Source of the DNA: Pezicula radicicola
Lineage: Eukaryota; Ascomycota; Leotiomycetes; Helotiales; Dermateaceae
Direction of reading: 5' to 3'
Length of the DNA: 64,000 bases
Assembly (NCBI GenBank): GCA_003008705.1
Contig: PDUO01000008.1
Location: 124,001-188,000, forward strand
Shown: one piece after another, positions 1 to 11,890 of the stretch
Position numbering within the stretch: the first letter of the stretch is position 1
Layout: every line of letters starts with the position of its first letter
Notes under the pieces: model-generated
Told to the model about the DNA's origin: nothing
Database searches by the model: none
What the model saw: only the letters and a program-made list of their open reading frames with translations
Program-made: the position numbers and the translations under genes

Positions 1-243
1 ATAAACTACTGTTTCCTTCTTTAGAACATAGGCCTGAATACCAGAACCATTTGCTAGGAGGTGTCGTGTAAGATGCTCTGTCCGCAAGTCTATTCAAGTT
101 CAAGGGGAAAGGGGAGGGAAACAGGAACAGGCGACGGCGAAGCCGAGCGTGAAATACTCTGCCGCGTCACATGACAACCACCCCCCCTCACACAGGATGA
201 GCTGAGATGCGGGCCAGTCCCTGTCTTTAAACATCCAAGGCTA

Positions 244-690
244 GGTGGACATAAGTCTATTACTTACCCCTATTTTACGTTAAACCTTATACCTAATACT
301 TTAAAAGTTTATAATAAAGAAGAGATAATTTATTAAAGTCTTTATACTAAACTTGTTTATTTAATAGTTACCTATAATATTATATATCTATATTAAAATT
401 ATAAGCTATTAGGATTTATTAATAATAATTAGAAGTAAGAGGAGTATATAATTTACTAGTTTTATACTAAAATTCACTTAAAAAACTATTATCCTTAATT
501 ATTTCCTATTTCCTATATAAACTATTAGATATAATTAAAATATAATATAGAAAAGTCTACTTTAAATCCTAAAAATACTTACTAGTTAAATTTTTAAATA
601 TACTTATAGCCCTAAGTTAAAGTTATATAAGTAGATGTACCAGGAGTATTTTAGTGTAAAATAAGGGTAAGTAATAGACTTATGTCCACC
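244..690. mobile_element. MITE-like element with about 38-bp terminal inverted repeats, TA target duplication
   Basis: The two ends are inverted copies of each other. The left end begins GGTGGACATAAGTCTATTAC and the right end is its reverse complement, with about 36 of the outer 38 bases matching. A TA dinucleotide flanks each side (242-243 and 691-692), as expected for Tc1/mariner-Fot1 insertions. The 447-bp interior is extremely AT-rich and almost free of CG, with no usable ORF, so it is non-autonomous and probably RIP-affected. Confidence 0.85.
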
Positions 691-3270
691 TACTATCTGT
701 TTAACATTTTGGTCTAGGATTCTCTCTAATTGTCACTAACTTCTACACAGACTTCGCCAGGTACACAGGGAGGAGCATCTCTGCGATCATTCTGGTATCC
801 CTGTGAAGGTCTGGATACCGTACCAATGCACCAACTGTGCTGATGCGTCCGATGGCTACGAATTGATCCTGCGGATGCAACTGGGAACATGCTCTCTATT
901 CTAATTTATTTACAGGGCTCCGGTTACCTGCGGACCAAACGAATACTAACTTGCGAAAGAACTCAAGCACTGCCTGCCACTTTCCCACTAGTCCTTGCCT
1001 CTTCGTACAATCTCGAAATTCTGGTATACAAGTTGGGATGTGAGATTTCATGAAGACGGGAGTGAGGCCAAGGGTTAGAAAAGTCCATTGTGGTGTGAGG
1101 ATACCAGGCTTAATTCTAAAATCCTTCAGAAATGGGAGAATTGTTTTGGGAGATGCTAGCATGCCCACAGTTCTGGCTTTGTCTACTGGCTCCGGTCAGT
1201 ACACAGTTTTGTTCTTATGTTCTACGCCAATTAATGGTATGTTAGGTTTTTTCTTACTTTAAGCGATTTAATTCAGCTCGATTTCCTACAGTCTGATGAA
1301 CAAACTGCTCTTAAGAACGGCCAACTAAAATTCCCATGTTGACTACAATCATGCATAAGCCTGATCCGTCGTACTTTTCTGCCATTCCCAGAAGACGAAT
1401 CTTCTCAGCTCTTAGTGATTGATGTGAACAGATATCATAGACTTTTCACTCTCCCCGAACCAGCATCTTACCTCCTCAATGAAGGATTATATATCTTATA
1501 TAAATGACTTGGCGAGGCCCGGAAGGAAAGAGGAAATACACCAGTACATTCCAATCCAGGACCGTCGAGTCACTCAATACATTTGCCGCTGGTGGAAGTT
1601 ATATCGATGTCTTCAACTGTTCTGAGTATCAATAGTCAAGAAAGATGGCACACGTTCTTCTGTGGGGCCTGGCCAGGTCTAGCGCCGTATTTGACAACTC
1701 TATGGATGACTCTATACATCCCCGCAGCATTCTATGTGCCTTTTGAAGAGAAGTTTTTCAAGTCATTCCTGCAACTTGCGGATGGCATGCCTATGCATAC
1801 TCTTGCCTGTAAGACCCTTTGGAAACTGAGCCTTTGTTTTCTAGCGGAAACAGCGCCTTTCTTTTCTTGCCCACTCCTTGAACAAGCGATCTCGCTGCGC
1901 ATGTCTCCAGAGAAAGACGCAGCGATGCAGAAAGAATCAAAGAGCCGATGAATTCAATAATATTGCCCACTATACCCTCCCTTCCTTTCCTGTTCATCGC
2001 CGCTCACAAGTACCTCGTATTATTGTTCACATCTTCTATACACGAGAAATCGACGATGGGAAATATCCGAACATACATGGAAACAGCACAATACTGGGGC
2101 AGATGGGACTTATCTTGCATCGGGATACTCCTATTTCAACCTACCTCCCATAAGTTCGGTGCTGCGAATAAGGCCGAACCGGAGGCGAGTCCCACCTACA
2201 GTACTTTGTAGATCTGACTTGATATTAGGCTCCTATCGTCGGAGCCATCCTTTGCTGACACCTGGGGCGAACTGGGAAACATCAAATATTCAAGTACCCA
2301 CGGAGATGTTGCTGATTAATAGGAGCTATTGCTCTCAATCACCAGCTGCGCAGGCTTATATAAGAAGGCGAGTAACCTGACAAAGCTTCCACCGGCTTTG
2401 TTTCGGGCGGGCCGAAAGGATTTCGTTTAATCGTCTCAAGTATACAGGACAGCAAAAACGTACAAAAAAGTTTATTTGACACCCTGGTGCCGTTTACCAG
2501 GTTTGTTATCTTATCAAGCATCAAATATGGGTCTGCGAGCTTAAATTTTCTCTTCTTCAGTGTTGAGAAGTTTCTCTCGTCATCGCTACAGGGGGGCACC
2601 ATCATTTCTCGTTTTCTCGTTTCTCGCGATCTTCCACATCCTTCGCCTTCTTGTGATATGATTGGGTGCCACTGTCGGCAATGATCTGGTAGTGCCGGTA
2701 GAGGACACACGGCCTTGTCGCGACCTGCAGGTCCGGATTGGTTGAGCGAATTAAGAAGGACCGCAGTTGAATCGGTCTGAAGTTTGCTCAAGTCAGAGTG
2801 GATATCTGTACCTGGATACAGTAGGTCTCTGCTCAACGTTGTATCGCTGATCAGAATATCGGCGGCTGACAGAATCTCTCAAATCCAAAAGCATGGGGGG
2901 TCTTTGTTGTTTGCGGTCCGATTCACCCTGTGCTGTATTTGCGAAGGGGCATGAAGTGGTGACGGGCTCCATCAATAATGCCAATAATTGAATCCTTCAC
3001 GGAGTTTTGTCATCGGAGGCGAGCATCTCGTCATGATGCCAAGTGGCTGATCTATCCGTACTGGCCTTGCAGGAAAAACAATCTTACCAGCGGACGAGTG
3101 TCGGTCGGGATTAGGTTGCGGAATTAGCTTGCGGGAAGCATCGAGTCTTCTACTATCATTATATACATCTGTGTATATAAGGTACGTTGATCTCCCATCG
3201 TTGAAACCTTCTTCAGCCTCATCGTCATTCTTTGATTCTCACTCATACCATCTATACTCATTTGCTCATC
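691..3270. other. Gene-poor stretch, no recognised gene
   Basis: ORFs up to 165 codons occur on both strands, for example plus 1583-1951 and minus 2339-2836. None has a recognisable domain, a convincing exon chain or a family match that I can name. The final 150 bases are the likely promoter and 5' leader of the GMC oxidoreductase, with a TATATAAG-like box near 3172-3181. Confidence 0.6.
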
Positions 3271-5107
3271 ATGCTTCGCGCCATCTCAACCTTGGTACTG
3301 GCCTCCGTTGCTACTGCAAGAGCCACTTCCTACAATGCTACTCCTCTTAGCTACGACTACGTTATTGTCGGCGCCGGAACAAGTGGTTTGGTTATTGCCA
3401 ACCGTCTTTCTGAGCTCAAAAATGTCACTGTTGCGGTGATTGAAGCTGGCGACTCAGTTCTTGACAACACAGATGTTTCATCTCCTACAGGTTACGGTCT
3501 CGCTTTTGGCACCGAGATCGATTGGGCATACCAAACGACCAACCAGTCTTATGCCGGAAACGCTAAGCAAACCGTGAGAGCTGGAAAGGCAATTGGTGGA
3601 ACCAGCACTATCAACGGTATGGCACAAAACATTTACATTCTCTTGGCAACAACTAATAGCAAATCAAGGCATGGCATACACCCGAGCTGAGGACATCCAA
3701 ATCGATGCTTGGTCAACCATCGGGAATGACGGATGGAACTGGGATACCCTCTTTCCTTACTACAAGAAGTCTCAGAACCTCACAATTCCCACCGATTATG
3801 AGGTCTCTATCGGTGCTACGTATGATCCTGCAGATAACGGATTCGATGGCCCTCTCATCGTTGGTTTCAAGGATGGAATCAATGAAGGTATTCACACCGT
3901 CCTTAACGAGACGTATGCTAGTCTCAATGTCCCATGGAACGAGGATGTTAACGGAGGAAATATGCACGGCTACAACCTCTACCCTTCCACTGTCGATCCT
4001 AAGGAGAATGTCAGAACTGATGCCGGCCGCGCTTACTACTACCCAATCGCAAACCGCACTAACCTGCACCTTTACCCGAACACCTTCGCACAACGCATCG
4101 TCTGGGATTCCAACAGTGTTATCCCCACAGCAAGCGGAGTAGAAGTTCTCGCTGTTAACTCTAGCGCCCCTTACACCATCTCCGCTAACGCTGAAGTTAT
4201 CCTCTCAGCTGGTGCTCTTGCATCCCCTCTTATTCTCGAGCTCTCGGGTATTGGTAACCCAGATATTCTCAGCAAGTACAACATTTCCGTCGTTGTGGAC
4301 CTGCCAACTGTGGGCGAGAACCTCCAAGATCAAATGAACAACGAACTCATCTCTAGCACCGCCAACAACTTCTCATACAGCGGTTCCCCAACTTACGTTG
4401 CCTACCCAACGGCGCAAGATATTTTCGGAGACCTCTTCGCTAACACCTCCGCTACCGTTCTTGCTTCCCTACCTGCCTACGCCGACAAAGTCGCCATCGC
4501 CTCAGGAAATGTCACCAAGGCCTCGGATCTCCTTCCCCTCTTTGAAATCCAGCACAACTTGATCTTCAACACCAGCCACTCGGTTCCCATTGCTGAGATT
4601 CTCATTACTCCATCTGGAACCGTCTTCGATGTCGAGTACTGGGCTCTCCTTCCCTTCGCCCGTGGCAACATTCACATTGCGTCCGCGACCCCTGGTGTAG
4701 CCGCTGAGATCAACCCCAACTACTTCATGCTCGACTGGGACATCACTGAGCAAGTACAAACTGCCAAGTTCATCCGTGAGATTTTCGCTACATCTCCTCT
4801 GTCCGACCTCGTCGGCGCTGAGACCCAACCTTCCTTGGCAACTGTTCCAGCTGAGGCTACCGAAGCCGAATGGTTTGACTCCTTCATCACAAAGGGCTAC
4901 CGATCCAACTTCCACCCTGTCGCTACTGCTGCTATGATGCCAAAGGAGAAGGGTGGCGTTGTCGACACCAGCGCCAAGGTTTACGGAACAGCCAATGTTC
5001 GTGTTGTTGACGCTTCCGTCTTGCCCTTCCAGGTCTGTGGTCATCTTGTCAGCACGCTCTATGCTGTTGCTGAGAGAACTGCGGATTTGATCAAGAGTGA
5101 GTTGTAG
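3271..5107 (+). CDS. Secreted GMC-family oxidoreductase (FAD-dependent)
   Basis: Predicted 594-aa protein from two exons, 3271-3616 and 3669-5107. The 52-bp intron has a CTAAT branch site, and splicing it restores a continuous GGTSTINGMAYTRAED stretch. A hydrophobic signal peptide covers about residues 1-18. The FAD-binding motif VGAGTSG lies near residues 33-39, followed by the GMC signature around GGTSTING. Near the C-terminus are the two expected active-site histidines, in NFHPVATAAMM and in CGHLVSTLYAVAERTADLI. Length and order match glucose-oxidase, aryl-alcohol-oxidase and choline-dehydrogenase relatives of about 600 aa. Several N-x-S/T sites and the signal peptide suggest an extracellular enzyme oxidising an alcohol or sugar. 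The substrate cannot be read from the sequence. Start chosen at 3271 because it opens directly into the signal peptide. Confidence 0.93.
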
Positions 5108-5427
5108 ATTGAAGGGGATTAAGAGAGTATATTTTTCTTTTACAACTGTTATTTAAAATAGATGAGTAGATATTTCGATTCTTGTATATAGTTACGCTTC
5201 TTATAGCATTTACATAGATTATAGATTCATAAAATGGTGCTTATGATATTTACTTCGGTTTCGTGCCTTGCACTCCTAAATATTATCACTTGTTTGCTCG
5301 CTTGCTGGATCCAAAAATCTTCTAAGTAATCAAAAACCGCAAACATCCAATCCACCCTAATACTTAAACTCCAACCAAACCAGACCAGCCCAAACATCCC
5401 AGATTAGCAAAATCCCAAAGTCCCTCA
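5108..5427. other. Intergenic, convergent 3' ends
   Basis: 320 bases between the ends of the GMC gene (plus) and the ankyrin gene (minus). AT-rich 3'-UTR-like sequence. Nothing else seen. Confidence 0.6.
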
Positions 5428-6495
5428 TCACATCCTGCCCCTAGGATCAGGAAAAACAAAAATCCCACCCCCTTCCGGTCCCCTAGCACCAGCAGCTCTC
5501 AATATCTCGACAACTTCGCTATACCCCGCCCGACTAGCACTCTGCAAAGCAGTCTGATTTCTAAACCCAGCCTCAGCATCAACATTCGCCCCATTCCTCA
5601 ATAACAGCTCCACAATCTCCGTATACCCCCCTTCAGCAGCAGCATGTAAAGCAGTACCACCTTCGTAATAACTTCCCTTCGCATTAACATACCCACCAAA
5701 CCCAATCAAAACCTCAACAACGTCCAACCTCCCATACTGCGCAGCAATCTGAAGAGCAGTACCACCATTGTACCTACAAGCCCCAGCATTAACATCAGCA
5801 CCACCCTCCCCAATCAAAACCCTAATAACCTCAATAACAACCTCTTCATTTTTTGAGCATTGAGAAGCAGCTTGTAAAGCAGTTCTTCCTCCATAATGTG
5901 CTGGTTTAGCATTTACATCCGCCCCATTCTCCATCAATCTCTTTATAATCTGAAGATCTCCCCCTTCGGCTGCGGCTTGTAAAGCAGTACGTCCTGCATA
6001 TTTCTCCGCTGGTGCATTTATATCTGCGTTTGCAGCAAGGAGGATATTTACAATATTTAAATGGCCAAAGAGAGATGCTACGGCGAGTGCTTTTCGATAT
6101 CCATTATTTCCTCCTGCTGCATTTATATCTGCTCCGTGTTGGATTAGAAGTTGCACGATTTGGGTATGGCCTGAGGCACAGGCTGCTTGGAGTGCTGTTT
6201 GTCCGTACCAACCTGTTGGTGGTGCGTTTATTACTGCGTTTATATTTGGATGTGAGGATTCGAGGATTTTTTGTATGGTTGGGAGATCCCCGTCTCGGCT
6301 TGCTATTTGGAGTTCTGACCACCTGTCTTCGTCGGATATTTCTTCTTCTTCTTCTAGAGTTTCTGAGTTTTCGGAATTTAAAATTTGGTTTGGAGATGTT
6401 TTTGAGGGGCGTGGGATCGCGGACATCCAGGCTGTCATGTTATGTGGTGGTCTGGGTGATTTTGTTGGAGTGGGTGTTGATGTTGGATTTGCCAT
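5428..6495 (-). CDS. Ankyrin-repeat protein
   Basis: Intronless 355-aa ORF. About the first 50 residues are Pro/Ser/Thr-rich, followed by an acidic patch (EEEEEISDEDRW). From about residue 60 to 335 there are roughly eight ankyrin repeats with the pattern G-x-TALQAA, then a helix, then LL/N-GAD(V/I)NA. TALQAA or close variants recur about every 34 residues. There is no signal peptide, transmembrane segment or enzymatic domain. Standalone ankyrin proteins mediate protein-protein binding, and the partner is unknown. Many such proteins in moulds are detached pieces of NACHT/HET-type proteins, but no such domain lies next to this one. The repeats keep their consensus, so it looks intact. Confidence 0.85.
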   Translation of the reverse strand: MANPTSTPTPTKSPRPPHNMTAWMSAIPRPSKTSPNQILNSENSETLEEEEEISDEDRWSELQIASRDGDLPTIQKILESSHPNINAVINAPPTGWYGQTALQAACASGHTQIVQLLIQHGADINAAGGNNGYRKALAVASLFGHLNIVNILLAANADINAPAEKYAGRTALQAAAEGGDLQIIKRLMENGADVNAKPAHYGGRTALQAASQCSKNEEVVIEVIRVLIGEGGADVNAGACRYNGGTALQIAAQYGRLDVVEVLIGFGGYVNAKGSYYEGGTALHAAAEGGYTEIVELLLRNGANVDAEAGFRNQTALQSASRAGYSEVVEILRAAGARGPEGGGIFVFPDPRGRM

Positions 6496-7687
6496 TTTTT
6501 ATGTTGTATATGAGTTGCTAGTAAGGAAAGTCTATAGCGCAGTTTGGAGTTCTGTGTCTTGTTGGTAATGATTTATAATAGGATGTTAGTTTGGTGCCTT
6601 ACTCAATTTAAATACTATGGTTCTTTCGATTAAGCAAGCGCAAGCTTATCATGGACTTGAAATTCAGTGAGGAAGAATTTCTCTCTGCTTGAAGGAAAGC
6701 TTGTGGAGAAAAAGCCGACGTAAAATGAGTGAGAGCATAGCGAACTTGCAAAACTTTATAAGGTAGGTCATAAGCCGTTTCTATCTTCGTGCAGCTAAAC
6801 TTGGATAAATACTGGCATGATACGGTGACATAAGAGGAAGGAGATTCGAGGTTGCGGCACAGTTATTGTCGCTTATTAATCTGCGCGTGATACCTCTTAG
6901 ATTGCAGGAGGCCCTGAATACGCACTTGACTTGAGAAACTTTTCGATGACTCCGTTAGATGGAATTTCCACTAACCGTGAGGAAGAAGCGAAAAGTCTGG
7001 CTTTGAAATTTATAGGGGGAAAAGGGGGAGTGGTGAGTCTAAGCGAAACTATCTAACGTAGGTAGGTAGGTATACTTTATATTTCTTATTAAATTTAATA
7101 CAAACCTTATCAGCTTAAAATAAGGAGGATTCGGAAGGATTTTACAAAGGATTTCCTTAGTATTTATGCCTTTTACCCTCCTATCTGACTATATACAGCT
7201 CTTCCCATAGTCTTAAATCTACAGCTTTCAGCTCCTGAAATGGTTCACAACCTGCAACAGGTACTATCTAGTATTTCTAAAGCAAAATAATTGTTCCGAT
7301 AATTTACTGAAACTTTGTAGACCACAAGTTGTACCTAAGACCCAGGGCACAGCTGTTCCACTTTAGATGTTTTTATCACATGATTTTGCAGGAAGATCTA
7401 TGTACAGTCTTTTTGTGCTTAGTACTAAGCTTCAACCACGAAGCTGTCAGAAAATAATTCAAAACCTACAGAGTATTAAACGCGCCCAAATACGCATTCA
7501 TAATCTTGGCATCTTGCCCCTATTTATGTCACGTGCTAGAAATAGAGTCTGCGCCACGCCGAATCATTTTACGTGCTGCGGCCTGCCTTCAATACCTACT
7601 CTGTACCACGCTGTGTTATTGTGGAAACAATAACATTCATACCAAGTGATTGTCAAGGGATCTTAGTTCTTGATTTTCGAATGAAGC
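6496..7687. other. Divergent intergenic region
   Basis: 1.2 kb between the ankyrin gene start (minus) and the Zn2Cys6 gene start (plus), so it should hold both promoters. The plus ORF at 7367-7633 has no recognised feature and is probably spurious. An AT-rich patch lies around 7060-7150. No repeat or RNA gene recognised. Confidence 0.5.
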
Positions 7688-9167
7688 ATGCAGTCTGAGA
7701 AGGGGACCGCAGTTGTATTGAAGACCACGAAGGGGGTCAAATCTAAAACGGGCTGCCATACTTGCAAGTGAGTCCTCATCCCCATGCACCTCTCTGTACA
7801 ATTGACATATGGCTGACTCGGTATCATTTAGAATTCGTCATGTTAAGTGCGACGAGACAAAGCCATCATGTACACGATGTCTAAGTAGTGGTCGCACTTG
7901 CGACGGCTATGACATGGTTGTGTCTCGCCCCAACAATACTAGTCCTTTGCCCGCTGTTCTACGTTATGGGTATTTCCGAAGTAAGAAAGAGGATCGATAC
8001 TTTCATTATTTTCGTCAAAGCACAGTACTAGATCTAGTAGGCTTTGATTACCAATCTGAATTTTGGTGCGAGACAGTCCTTCAATTCAGCGAAACTTCAG
8101 CTGCAGTCCTTCACGCAGCACTCGCTCTAAGTACCTTTCATGAGCATCTTGGTAATAGCAATACTCCCTGCACAAGTCCTCTCTTCCTGAATCAATACAA
8201 TAAATCGATTGCACATCTACGTTCCAAGAACTCGAATCAGCCAGTCCAATTCACGCTGACCTGTTGCATACTCTTCATTTGTTTGGAAAATGCACAAGGA
8301 AATCATGATATGGCCCTCCTCCATCTGAAAAATGGACTGGATATACTTCAAGATTGGCGCAAGCAAGCTTGCAAGCTTCCATCTGAGGATCGAATACGAG
8401 AAAGTATCACCCAGGTCTTTCGTCGACTGGATATGCAAGCTACAGTCTTTCTGGATTCTAGGAAACCACAGATTAATGCCACAACTATTTTTGAAGATTA
8501 TGATGCGGAGACATCTCTTCCGGATTGCTTCTCTAGTCTTCGGGATGCTCAACTTGCACTTGAAATTATCGAGATCCGTCTGTTCTACGTCCTAACTACG
8601 AAATTCAATGACGCTACTTCCAGGATACTATTACTCAGGGGCTTAGCAGCTCGTTATGTTCAGTGGAAGGTCGCATTCGACACCTTTTCAATGCGCCGGT
8701 ATGGGACTATGCAAAGGAGAGATCTTCAACTCGGCCTTCTGCTTGCTTTACATCACCAAACTACCTCTCTTATGCTCGATGGCAAACTTGATCCGGGTCC
8801 CAGCTGGTCCGAAGATCCTCGCTTTTCTCAAATCAACGACTTATCCAGATCGCTGATGAGGTCCTCTTCATCCTCCAACCTTAAATTCTCTGCAGACCTT
8901 GGGATTATAGGGCCGCTCTACTTCACAGCGATGAATAGTTCTAGTGTGCAACTCCGCCGGCAAGCTATTGATCTACTCCGTACGACGAAAACAAAAGAAG
9001 GATTTTGGGAAGCTGGGACAGCTGCCATGATCGCAGAGAACGTGTCAAGAATTAAAGAGGTTGGGACGCCTGGAGTTCCCGTTACAGGAGGAATTCAGTT
9101 TCTTGCCCAGGTGCATTCATATCTCCTTGAACTGCCGGCAATTCAAAGGCATTCAGACAGGAACTAA
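7688..9167 (+). CDS. Zn2Cys6 transcription factor
   Basis: Predicted 471-aa protein from exons 7688-7767 and 7832-9167, joined over a 64-bp intron (GTGAGT...TTTAG, with a GCTGAC branch-like site). The splice sits inside the zinc cluster and completes it: KTGCHTCK joined to IRHVKCDETKPSCTRC, then LSSGRTC. This gives C-x2-C-x6-C-x6-C-x2-C-x6-C at about residues 23-49. The ORF starting at 7809 alone lacks the first two cysteines, so the upstream exon is required. The rest resembles the helical fungal transcription-factor domain of the PF11951 kind. It should bind CGG-type half-sites in the nucleus. Next downstream is the methionine aminopeptidase gene, 486 bp away on the same strand, but a regulatory link is only a guess. 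Confidence 0.9.
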
Positions 9168-9653
9168 AGCTAAACACGAAGATATGGCGCTAGTTTACAT
9201 ATGCTCCTAACAGAAGCAAACGCAGGCCTGGTCAAAAGCTAGTATAGACAACTCACCGCAAGGAGGACATCCTTCCAACTTATCAGCTGATAAAGATAGC
9301 ACTCCCCTATTAAATATCAAGCTGGGCATGTCTGGATCTCTTTCTTTTTCCCGCTGAAAGGTCTCACTACAAAGTCGGTAATGGAGAATCCGCTCGGCTA
9401 AATTCAAATGCTCGTCCTCCTTGACCTTTCAGGAATGCGACCCTGGGAATGTTGGTCAATCTAAGGGCGTACCTCGCCAAGTCTTACTCGCGCCACAGAG
9501 CCACAGGACAGACGCATCTCACATAATCGACTTGACTTCACACTTTCTGATGTTTTAGTTTCTTGAACTACACAACAAAACAGAGAGGTCATCAATTCAT
9601 CTAAACTTGCAGTTTTGAAACTAATCTTTTTTCACGGCATCACTTGCCCAATC
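9168..9653. other. Intergenic
   Basis: 486 bases between two plus-strand genes. They contain the 3' end of the regulator gene and the promoter of the aminopeptidase gene. No repeat or RNA gene seen. Confidence 0.5.
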
Positions 9654-11106
9654 ATGGACTCCCAATCTCTTTCGAGGCGCAAGTGCATGGGCACTGATTG
9701 CGAAAACGAAGCTGGTACTCTTCAGTGTCCAAGCTGCCTCAAGTTAGAAGTAAAAGATAGCTACTTCTGCTCCCAGGAATGTTTTAAGAGGAACTGGGTA
9801 TGGCTTTATTCAGATCTACTTCATACTCCCAATACTGTTCGTGTGCTACGTTGGTGGATTAAAGCAATTGCATTAGTTATCCCACCACAAAGCTTTAAGG
9901 ACTAGAGTTTAAAGACCGACTTACTAATAGGTATTACAGAGTAACCATAAAGCCCTTCATAAATCACAAAGTACTTTCTCAGTGTTCCAAATCCTTACAA
10001 CTTAATTGACATCCATCTAGACACAGGACAATACAACCCCTTCCCAACCTTCTCATACACTGGCCCCTTACGGCCCGTCTATCCCCTATCAGAACGACGA
10101 ACTATTCCTAAATCTATTAAATGTCCTGATTATTGGCAAGTTGGTATTCCATCCATTACACAAACCAAAAGGAACAGGATCCAAATTCTGGATAAGGTAG
10201 CACAGGAAGATATGAGAAAAGTGTGTCGACTAGCAAGGGAAGTTCTAGATCTGGCTGCAGCTGCAGCGAAGCCCGGGGTCACGACAGATTATATCGATGA
10301 GATCGTACATAAAGCTTGCATAGAAAGAGACGTAATCACTCCTAATTTACACCTACCTATTCAAGTCAACTATTAACTAAATAACAGTCATATCCCTCAA
10401 CACTAAACTACAACCGCTTCCCAAAATCCGTTTGTACATCAATAAATGAAGTGATCTGCCACGGAATCCCCGATAATCGGATTCTCCTCGATGGAGACAT
10501 CCTTAACATCGACGTAACACTCTACCACAACGGTTACCACGGCGATCTAAGCGAAACCTATTACATCGGTTCAAAAGCTAAGAAAGACCTAGATTCAATA
10601 CTCGTCGTTGAAACAGCACGAGAATGTCTAGCTAAAGCTATCGAGCTTGTTAAACCAGGAATGCCCTTTAGAAACTTTGGGGATGTTATTGAAAAATATG
10701 CTAATGAGAAGGGGTGTAGTGTTATTAAGACTTATTGTGGTCATGGCATTAATAATATTTTTCAATGCGCGCCTTATATTCCTCATTATGGCAAGAATAA
10801 GGCTGTTGGTGTTGCGGAGGAGGGACTGTGTTTTACTATTGAACCGATGGTTGCTTTAGGGACGTATAGGGATGTGATGTGGCCTGATGGTTGGACAGCT
10901 GTTACGCTTGATGGGAAGAGGACTGCTCAATTTGGTATGTTTTGAATTTCTAGATACCAACGGTATACGAGTTGGAACAGCAGTGTATTTTGACTGACTT
11001 TTCCCCAGAACACACTCTTTTGGTCACAGCTGATGGCGTGGATATATTGACTGCGAGACTTCCGGATTCTCCAGGAGGGTCGATGTCGGTGTCTGTTACG
11101 GTCTGA
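9654..11106 (+). CDS. MAP1: Methionine aminopeptidase, type 1, with N-terminal zinc finger
   Basis: Five exons (9654-9797, 9940-9970, 10021-10331, 10388-10934, 11009-11106) give 376 aa, the normal length for eukaryotic MAP1. It removes initiator methionine from nascent proteins at the ribosome. Residues about 9-46 form the ribosome-binding zinc finger (CMGTDC, CPSC, FCSQECF). The catalytic part has the metal ligands in [14 protein letters not shown] (two Asp), CGHGI (His), TIEPM (Glu) and AQFEHT (Glu), plus VICHGIP for substrate binding. The second exon is only 31 bp but restores [10 protein letters not shown] as in other MAP1 proteins. The C-terminus ends in a Ser/Val-rich tail. It is somewhat divergent (for example [14 protein letters not shown]), so it might be a second copy rather than the housekeeping gene. 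Confidence 0.95.
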
Positions 11107-11890
11107 GTCCTGGTGGCCTTTATGGAATGAACATCCGTCTCTGGGTACTAAATGTGCCGCTATTGATGCTCTTCATATGATATGTGCGAGAGAGTGACGG
11201 AGAGAGAAAATCAGCTACTCCCCTAAAAATACAGGCTGTACTCCCTTAAAAATATGAGCTTATATTACTTTAAAAAAACATAGGCTTATAGTTACTAATT
11301 ATATATAAATAGAACTCTTATTTCTGATATTTCCCTATTAAAAGGTGTTCCTTAAGTAAAGCCGAAGTGTTGCTATATACGAAAATTGATTTTTGGATCA
11401 ACAACTCCCTACGGCGTTCCGTCCCAGTGCCGGCCTGAGGATGGAATGCGAAGGTAATCTCGGAGATGCTCTCGTCCAGCTCCTCGCTTACATGCAAGCC
11501 CATGCATAGGAGGGTTCCCCAGACTGTCGACGCCTGCGTAGATCGATCCGAGGACCGAGGGTCTCGTCAGAAGCATTCATCGAAGAAAGGCAAGAAGGAC
11601 TAGTAATAGTAGAGTATTGGAAAGTATGGTATTTGACGCGGATGGGGACTAGAGAGCTGAGACGCGTTTCAGTGGCAGGACTGCTGAGTCATCAGGGATA
11701 GGATAGGGGTTAGGATTGCAACAGTCTAAACCTAGTTAGGGTCCCAGCCACGAAACACCAACACCAACACCAACACCAACACCAACACCAACACCAACAC
11801 CAACCTCTCCTTACGAACAGAGCAATACAATTCACTCCACTCTACTCTATAACAACCACGTGCCTCTCGAGCACACCTCTATAGTCGAAA
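11107..11890. other. Intergenic and promoter of the RRM gene
   Basis: 784 bases. The only clear structure is the ACACCA tandem array near the 3' end, described separately. No further gene recognised. Confidence 0.5.
11755..11802 (+). repeat. Tandem hexamer (ACACCA)8
   Basis: Eight perfect head-to-tail copies of ACACCA lie about 90 bases upstream of the RRM-gene start, in the promoter or 5' UTR. This is a microsatellite whose length may vary between strains. Confidence 0.95.

Noticed and set aside
1583..1951. 122-codon plus-strand ORF
   Set aside because: No domain, no exon partners, overlapping ORFs on both strands; not enough to call a gene.
2339..2836. 165-codon minus-strand ORF
   Set aside because: Composition looks random, no recognisable motif, and no promoter or splice context.
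4502..5044. 180-codon minus-strand ORF
   Set aside because: Shadow of the GMC oxidoreductase.
6012..6521. 169-codon plus-strand ORF
   Set aside because: Leucine-rich shadow opposite the ankyrin gene.
11755..11802. Regular short repeat that might suggest a CRISPR-like array
   Set aside because: Unit is 6 bp with no spacers; it is a simple microsatellite in a eukaryotic promoter.
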